Below, in pieces: positions 58,957-64,000 of a stretch of DNA of 64,000 nucleotides (position 1 is its first letter; each line of letters opens with the position of its first letter). The stretch comes from Chloroflexi bacterium HGW-Chloroflexi-10. Lineage in GTDB: Bacteria > Chloroflexota > Anaerolineae > Anaerolineales > Anaerolineaceae. The stretch spans positions 61,670 through 125,669 of the forward strand of contig PHBZ01000027.1 in NCBI GenBank assembly GCA_002840755.1. The letters run 5' to 3'. A program made the translations under genes and the position numbers. The notes under the pieces are model-generated. The model ran no database searches. It saw only the letters and a program-made list of their open reading frames with translations, and was not told where the DNA came from.

Positions 58957-59192
58957 TGATTCTCCTTGTCATGTCTGGGGATACCGGTATGACCAGAACA
59001 TGATAGTAAATTAGAAACGCATTTATATCTATTTAAACAAAATCAAAGCATAAAAGGGACAGACAAGTTTCAAATACAAAGTAAACATACTGGCATAATC
59101 AGGAGTAATATATGATTTGATCTTCGTATCTATTGATAATAATATTTTCGGAACGAAAAGCCCTGGAAAATCGGCAGGTCTACCTTATTCAT

Positions 59193-59927
59193 TCAGCGCC
59201 CGGTGGGACACTCACAAATCATCACGCCGGGTACATGCCGCCTCATTTGAAAAATAGTTCCATCGGGGCAGGCATAGGATGATAGCATACGGGAATAGTG
59301 GGAAGAGGAATTGCTGCCAGAAATGTACAGGTGATGATCATAGGCCCGGGTGATTAACTGCGACCGCATTACTTCGTCAAGGTTGTTCTTTGGCCTGGTG
59401 CTTCTGGCGTTGTAGTAAGAGAGAAACATCAAGACTGCACCCATCTCACGGTATTTCTCGAAGAGGGCAGGAAAGTGCGAATCGTAGCAGATGAGGAAAC
59501 CACACCGTACGCCGCACAGATCGTAGAGCAGAAAATTCTCTTTTGCGGAAAACCGTTCTTTCTCCTTCTTGTACAGGTTAGTTTTACAGTAAATCCCGGC
59601 TATCTCCCCTTCAGATGTGATTAAGCAGGTGGCATTGAAGGGTAAAGGATAGTTTGCGTTGAGCTGGTGCAGACCTATGACGATTGAAATGCTCTGCGCT
59701 TTGGCGAGGGATTTCAACTCGGATACGCATTGGTCAACCAGCCCCCAATCTATTTGATCGACTTCGGTCTCATATCCGGAAAGGGCTAGTTCGGGAAAAT
59801 GAATCACATCCGCCTGGCCTCTGGATGCTGAGACAATATGGCGATATATATAGTTCATATTCTGGTGGATGTCGCTGCTCACCGGAAATTGACTGAGGGC
59901 AATCTTGAGATTCTTATTTTCGGGCAT
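59193..59927 (-). CDS. Carbon-nitrogen hydrolase (nitrilase superfamily)
   Basis: A 244-residue single-domain enzyme. The catalytic triad is complete: E46 in HFPELALSGYE, K115 in YCKTNLYKKEK and C147 in FLICYDSHFP. It hydrolyses an amide or nitrile, and the CYDSHFP motif places it near omega-amidase or beta-ureidopropionase-like members, not true nitrilases (CWE). The substrate is unknown. TAGGAG precedes the ATG. It stands alone between the sigma factor locus and the glycosylase gene. Confidence 0.85.
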   Translation of the reverse strand: MPENKNLKIALSQFPVSSDIHQNMNYIYRHIVSASRGQADVIHFPELALSGYETEVDQIDWGLVDQCVSELKSLAKAQSISIVIGLHQLNANYPLPFNATCLITSEGEIAGIYCKTNLYKKEKERFSAKENFLLYDLCGVRCGFLICYDSHFPALFEKYREMGAVLMFLSYYNARSTRPKNNLDEVMRSQLITRAYDHHLYISGSNSSSHYSRMLSSYACPDGTIFQMRRHVPGVMICECPTGR

Positions 59928-60109
59928 TGCACTCCTAATCTGGATCTAAGCATTTTTTTGTCGCGCTGAAAAGAGAAAGGCGGCAGCTACCCGACCAGTA
60001 TATCTATGCGCATTATCAGGTCATCCATGAACGGCCGCATCTGACCCAGATCAAACGCATCGCGTATACATCTCGCAGTCACCAATAACAAATCTCCCAT
60101 AGGTAAGTT

Positions 60110-61354
60110 CTAAGCGCTGCCGTTGCTGATGCATTTGCGCAGCAGCGGTTCGGCTATCGCGGTCACATCCATCTTGTTTACGCCCAGAAACCCCGCAAAT
60201 CGAGCAAACCCGCGCGCCATGGCCTCCGCAAATGCCTCGTCCCTACCCAGAGCCTCGTCCTCCAGCCACAATCCCAGGAGGATAAACGTGTTCGTCGTCC
60301 GGTTCAGTTTGCCGTCGAAACGCGCCACCAGCCGCTCACCCCACAGAATTGGCAGCGTATAATAACCATACCTACGCTTCTCCAAAGGCTTGTAAACCTC
60401 CCACACGTAGTCAAAGCCGAATAAAACCTTAGCGCGTCCGCGTGCGCTCACCGGGTCCAGCGGCGCCAGGAAGACAACCTCTTCCGTTGTCGTCGTCTCC
60501 AGTGGCGTCCACGCTGTCGGTATGCGTCCAGCGTTCAACTCGCTCAGTATCCCGGCGTCACTGCCGAGTGCAAGGTGTACTGCTTTCCAACCTTCAACCT
60601 TCACCTCAATCAGGTCGCCGTCAGCCAGCATCGACTCAAATAGTCTCTTTGCTGCCTGGTCCGGCTCACCGCGGCTGTACGAATCGCTCGTCCGGCTGAT
60701 TCGTGAGAGGCCGTTGAAGCTTACTTCCTTTTTAATTAAGAAGCGGTCTGTCTCAACTGCGCTGCTCTCGAAAATCAGGTGCGGCGGTGCCACCATTTCG
60801 GTAAGCGCATACACCCGCTCGAAGCGTTCGCGGTGGTGCGTCATCACTTCACCCGTGCGCCACAGATAATATAAAGCCAACGCGCTGTCCTTGCGTCCGC
60901 GGTAACTTTGCGTGCGCGTACGCGTCGCCATTTTAAAATCGCGGTTGCTCACAATCCCGCGTTCGCGCAAGACCGCCCGCATTTCGGCGATGGCATCCGC
61001 GTGCTCATCGGCCATCGCACGGATCCGCGTATTACTGTCGCGCTCACGCTGCATCACAACCCGCCAATAAGGTAGTTCGTCCATCGGCCGCGCAGCCAGC
61101 CAGCCGCCCCAGTCAAAGAATTCTCGTTGGCGGTAGGTCACATCCTCCCATAATTCGGGCACCGTCTCCAGCACGCGGCTGTGCAGTGTGATATCCTGGC
61201 TGCGTGCGATAATTTGCAGCGGGTCCAGTTGCAGGTACTCCATCGAACGCATCGCCTGTGCTATTCCCGCTGTGCCGCGCCAACGCCGCCCGGGCCACAA
61301 ACCCTGCTTTCCGAGGATGAATCGTCTGGCTGTATAAATATCAATCGTCAGCAT
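60110..61354 (-). CDS. YcaQ-type DNA glycosylase family protein
   Basis: A 414-residue protein of the HTH_42/YcaQ family. Tandem winged helices carry the signature YLQLDPLQIIARSQDITLHS near residue 40, with the Q-x-D active-site motif (QLD). It is followed by REFFDWGGWLAARPMDELPY and later RGRKDSALALYYLW. The family unhooks interstrand crosslinks or removes N7-alkylated bases. Starts: ATG at 61354 is preferred; a GTG lies 6 bp upstream. Other members carry C-terminal extensions that are here of standard length. Not in an operon. Confidence 0.8.
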   Translation of the reverse strand: MLTIDIYTARRFILGKQGLWPGRRWRGTAGIAQAMRSMEYLQLDPLQIIARSQDITLHSRVLETVPELWEDVTYRQREFFDWGGWLAARPMDELPYWRVVMQRERDSNTRIRAMADEHADAIAEMRAVLRERGIVSNRDFKMATRTRTQSYRGRKDSALALYYLWRTGEVMTHHRERFERVYALTEMVAPPHLIFESSAVETDRFLIKKEVSFNGLSRISRTSDSYSRGEPDQAAKRLFESMLADGDLIEVKVEGWKAVHLALGSDAGILSELNAGRIPTAWTPLETTTTEEVVFLAPLDPVSARGRAKVLFGFDYVWEVYKPLEKRRYGYYTLPILWGERLVARFDGKLNRTTNTFILLGLWLEDEALGRDEAFAEAMARGFARFAGFLGVNKMDVTAIAEPLLRKCISNGSA

Positions 61355-61510
61355 AATCACTAATTATAAAGACGTGCCGCCGGATTTCAAAGAACATCGC
61401 AGCAAAAAACTGATACACGCTGCTCATATCCAATTCCACTAAACCCAACACAGCCTGCAATGGCCTCCAAGGAAAATAATGCAAAAATAAAATTATAACT
61501 TCAGGTATAA

Positions 61511-61645
61511 ATGATCGTTGTTGATGGCTTCATTGCGGGACCAAATGGCGAAATAGACTGGTTAACCTTCAATTGGGATGATGAAATTAAGCATTATCGT
61601 CCTCCTCAGTTGCGAACCACAACGCGACTGACGCCCATAATATAG
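61511..61645 (+). pseudogene. N-terminal ghost of a RibD-C/dihydrofolate-reductase-like protein
   Basis: The frame from the ATG gives MIVVDGFIAGPNGEIDWLTF, then NWDDEIKHYRPPQ. VDGFIAGPNGEIDWL matches the start of the RibD C-terminal/DHFR-like family (typically S-x-DGFIAGPDG). After residue 30 the sequence becomes unrelated and stops at 61645. The usual first strand upstream is disrupted by stops. It is a decayed fragment. Confidence 0.55.
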
Positions 61646-61691
61646 AAAATCGAATTAAATACAAATTATAAGTATCATTTATTGGTAGCCA

Positions 61692-61734
61692 GGGTGTATT
61701 TTGGACGGGCAAATTGCCCGTCCAAAATACACCC
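61692..61734. repeat. Perfect 21-bp inverted repeat, 1-bp centre
   Basis: Positions 61692-61712 are the exact reverse complement of 61714-61734, with a single A at 61713. It includes GGACGGGCAA and TTGCCCGTCC. No T-run follows. Such a perfect 43-bp palindrome could form a cruciform or act as an element end or binding site. The rest of the 61355-61952 gap holds the reductase ghost and AT-rich sequence. Confidence 0.8.
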
Positions 61735-61952
61735 CAAGCCCATATTATTGAGAAGATACAATTGTAAAATTTTTATTAATGGTTATACTGATTTTGTCAA
61801 CAAATTTGCACAAAGTGGGTGGATAACTCCGCAGATTTCCAATTGAACACCCCTCAACAAGTTCTCTACGGCGTTATGCAGCATTTCAAGATTCCGTCTA
61901 TGGGTCAGGCAGGGGTACCCTTCCGTAACCCAGAAAAAAATGAGGTGAGGTA

Positions 61953-63824
61953 TTGAAACAACCAATCTTAACCACATTTTTTACATTCGTAGTGATAACC
62001 ATGTTATTTAGCGCATGTGTTCCCGCTACTGTTACCGTGCCTCCTGTCATTACAGCCTCGCAAATAGCGCCAACGATAAACCCATCCCCGCCAACCCCAA
62101 CGGAACCGGATAACACTCCGATCAATCTCTATATAAACGGTGCTAAACTCCCGCTCGAAACATCTCCTTATGTTGAAGACGGCTTCGTATATGTCCCCGG
62201 CCAGGAGGTGTTTGCTGCCCTCGGTTATCTTACTTATATCGTTATGGATACCGGTAACCCATATATCGGTGGCTTTAAATACATTACGGATGAAACACAG
62301 ACAAAATTTCATATCGAATTTGGTTCAAAAGATTACATAATCGACCCTGGTCTTGCTACGGAAAGAGTTATTTCCTTTGACGCTCCTGCCAGATATGAGG
62401 ATGGCACTGCCATGCTGCTGCTGGCCTTCATAGCTGCCAACCCCGGCATCACCACCAGCTATGATCCTGCCTCCCGGCGCATTGACATAAATTCAGGTCA
62501 AAGTCTCACAGCTTTCAACCTCCAGAAAGGCACAACCTTTAACGCGGTCATCTTCAAAAGTCTGACCTCGGATCAATTGACCGACAACCGCATCGGAGCC
62601 CTTGCCAGCGGACTCTCAATGGACAATTTCGCCTGGGAACAGGATGGTAATAGCAATCACCTCTCGGTTAGTGAGCAGATCAACTGTGGTATTAAACGTT
62701 GGAGTCTGACGATTAACAACCAGGATTGGGAACCTGAGAATTGGGACATTTCAGAATTTGATATCGACCCAAGATACCGCCCATTCTACGAACAATTGAC
62801 TCAGCAGGGACTGATTCTAACCTATAACCTGATTTTTAAAGATAAAGATTTCCTCCGGTCAGGTGGAGTTCTTGGTTACCCCCGCTTTAAGGACGAAGCC
62901 GAGATCCAGCGCTACCTGAATTACGTGCGGGTCACTGTACACTATTTTAAAGGCATCGTGACCTATTATGAGATCTGGAACGAGCAGAATATTCAGGGAA
63001 CCGGTCAGTATATCGAACCCGATGACTACATCAACCTTGTCAAACGGGTCGTACCCATCATCCGTGAGGAGGATCCCGCCGCAAAGATCTCGGTCGGGCA
63101 GACTACGCAATTTAACGATCCGGCTTCCCGCGAATATACCTACCGTATTATCGAGTCGGAACTGATGCCGCTCGTGGATGCGGTTGCCCTCCATACTTTC
63201 TTCTGGGACTCACCCGAGCACGAAAGCGAATATTATTACGATTACCCGGAGCTCCTGAAAAATGTAAAGGAAACAGCCTGGGCTCATGGTTTCACCGGAG
63301 AATTCATCGGGTCAGAGGGTAATTACTCCCCCAATATTCCGCAGGACATGCAAGCCAGAGTACCCGTGTACACCAGGCTCCAGGCCGGGAAATACGCTGC
63401 CAGGGGTAACATAACGAATCTCGGATTGGGGTTCAGTGGAGGCATTTATGCTTTAGGATCGGGTGATGGGCCAGCCTATACAATGATCTGCAACCAGAAC
63501 ACCATTTTCGCTGGGGCACAGCCGGCAAAAGTGGAAGTCGAGGTCCAAAGCAGCGCGGAAAGAATCAGGGATTATGCTTTTAACCTTCCAAATGGAGATA
63601 CTCTGATAGCCGTTTGGACGGATGGTATCGCTAAAGAACTTGACCAGGGAGAAGAAGCAGACCTCAGAATTACCGGTTTCCCAAACTACGCGGTTACAGC
63701 CATAGACATCCTCAATAACATCGAGCAGGAGATCACTGCAACAGCAGAGCAAAATACGCTGATTATCCAAAACCTGCTCATTAAAGATTACCCGATAATT
63801 CTCAGGCTCCGTTCCAACAACTGA
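61953..63824 (+). CDS. Lipoprotein with copper-amine-oxidase stalk and GH-A-type glycosidase domain
   Basis: A 623-residue protein. The TTG start has GAGGTGAGG upstream; the signal peptide ends in lipobox LFSAC. After a Thr/Pro linker comes a copper amine oxidase N-like domain (about 50-170): INLYINGAKLPLE, VEDGFVYVPGQEVFAALGY. The main domain is a TIM barrel. EIWNEQN places an acid/base Glu at 344, and GEFIGSEGN gives the likely nucleophile at Glu455, as in clan GH-A families such as GH39. It ends with a beta domain. The protein would sit on the cell surface and hydrolyse a polysaccharide; the family number and substrate are not certain. Confidence 0.75.
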   Translation: MKQPILTTFFTFVVITMLFSACVPATVTVPPVITASQIAPTINPSPPTPTEPDNTPINLYINGAKLPLETSPYVEDGFVYVPGQEVFAALGYLTYIVMDTGNPYIGGFKYITDETQTKFHIEFGSKDYIIDPGLATERVISFDAPARYEDGTAMLLLAFIAANPGITTSYDPASRRIDINSGQSLTAFNLQKGTTFNAVIFKSLTSDQLTDNRIGALASGLSMDNFAWEQDGNSNHLSVSEQINCGIKRWSLTINNQDWEPENWDISEFDIDPRYRPFYEQLTQQGLILTYNLIFKDKDFLRSGGVLGYPRFKDEAEIQRYLNYVRVTVHYFKGIVTYYEIWNEQNIQGTGQYIEPDDYINLVKRVVPIIREEDPAAKISVGQTTQFNDPASREYTYRIIESELMPLVDAVALHTFFWDSPEHESEYYYDYPELLKNVKETAWAHGFTGEFIGSEGNYSPNIPQDMQARVPVYTRLQAGKYAARGNITNLGLGFSGGIYALGSGDGPAYTMICNQNTIFAGAQPAKVEVEVQSSAERIRDYAFNLPNGDTLIAVWTDGIAKELDQGEEADLRITGFPNYAVTAIDILNNIEQEITATAEQNTLIIQNLLIKDYPIILRLRSNN

Positions 63825-63922
63825 CATACGCGACCTCCTTCTTGTTAGGCGAAGTCCCGACGCGTAACGCTCCAAACGAATGTGAGGAGATCGTATTTTT
63901 GTGAGGGAAGGAGTTTTTTTAT

Positions 63923-64000
63923 CGAGGGCGAAGTCCCGAGAGGCTTTTTTCGAGGGCGAAGTCCCGAGAGGCTTTTTTCGAGGGCGAAGTCCCGAGAGGC
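63923..64000. repeat. 28-bp tandem repeat running off the window
   Basis: Two full copies (63923-63950, 63951-63978) and a partial third (63979-64000) of a unit starting CGAGGGCGAAGTCCCGAGAG and ending GCTTTTTT are identical. A diverged piece, GGCGAAGTCCCGA, lies near 63848. The array continues past the right edge. The T-run in each unit may act as weak terminator after the lipoprotein gene. The interval 63825-63922 has no gene. Confidence 0.85.

Noticed and set aside
63923..64000. A CRISPR array
   Set aside because: Units are directly adjacent with no spacers and no cas genes are present; it is a simple tandem repeat.

Overview
The window reads as a chromosomal segment of an uncultured-type Chloroflexota bacterium, most likely class Anaerolineae. 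No rRNA or intact tRNA gene is present to prove this. The inference rests on three giant MalT-type LuxR regulators, many small polytopic DUF4386/DUF6326/DUF4395 membrane proteins, lipoproteins with Thr/Pro-rich linkers, a copper-amine-oxidase-stalk glycosidase lipoprotein, a bacterial alpha-2-macroglobulin, and intergenic repeats. There is no phage, integrase, transposase or CRISPR array. Gene ghosts, dispersed repeats and palindromes are common between genes.

Layout. (1) 1-2.7 kb: tail of a DUF1080/lectin-like protein, a coiled-coil secreted protein, a phytoene-desaturase-like C-terminal ghost and a MarR regulator. (2) 2.8-6.9 kb: MalT-type regulator 1, divergent from a flavodoxin/membrane-protein pair. 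(3) 7.0-7.6 kb: gene-free, with a terminator, a degenerate tRNA-like sequence and copy 1 of a ~190-bp repeat. (4) 7.6-15.6 kb: twelve leftward genes, almost all membrane or metal related. They are built around a divergent heme-copper-oxidase-like 12-TM protein, a heme O synthase-type prenyltransferase and an FGE-fold lipoprotein. A DUF1858-type gene and a methyltransferase diverge from them, and a Crp/Fnr regulator follows. (5) 17.5-23.7 kb: leftward accessory genes (DUF3795, ATC-hydrolase family, CPBP protease, dual flavodoxin plus DUF4405 cytochrome b), with a hemerythrin ghost and a one-base frameshift. (6) 23.7-37.9 kb: three leftward operons of membrane proteins, small paralogous proteins and a quinone-oxidoreductase-type dehydrogenase, interleaved with two paralogous MalT-type regulators. 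(7) 38-43 kb: repeat copy 2, a fatty-acyl-AMP-ligase/acyl-carrier-protein pair, a YgeY-type peptidase and a methyltransferase. (8) 43.6-51.3 kb: a 2028-residue alpha-2-macroglobulin and a YhfC-type intramembrane protease lipoprotein. (9) 51.7-55.4 kb: two divergent HNH-type genes, a CPBP protease and a Cys-rich protein. (10) 55.7-59 kb: an ECF sigma factor coupled to an unusually large anti-sigma-like protein ending in a TolB/PD40 propeller. (11) 59-64 kb: a nitrilase, a YcaQ-type glycosylase, a reductase ghost, a perfect 21-bp palindrome, a clan GH-A lipoprotein and a 28-bp tandem array running off the end.

Strongest new signal. Three promoters (near 25.6, 27.7 and 35.1 kb) share an identical layout: paired GTGTTG-type boxes 12 bp apart, a fixed distance from a TATA-like -10. 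Each fronts one of the region-6 operons, and two of them lie directly downstream of a MalT-type regulator gene. All three MalT-type genes themselves have a -10 hexamer ending exactly 10 nt before ATG, which suggests leaderless mRNAs. Together this looks like an undescribed signal-responsive regulon for small membrane proteins and a dehydrogenase. Second is the heme-copper-oxidase-like protein, whose helix-VII His-His pair reads His-Gln.
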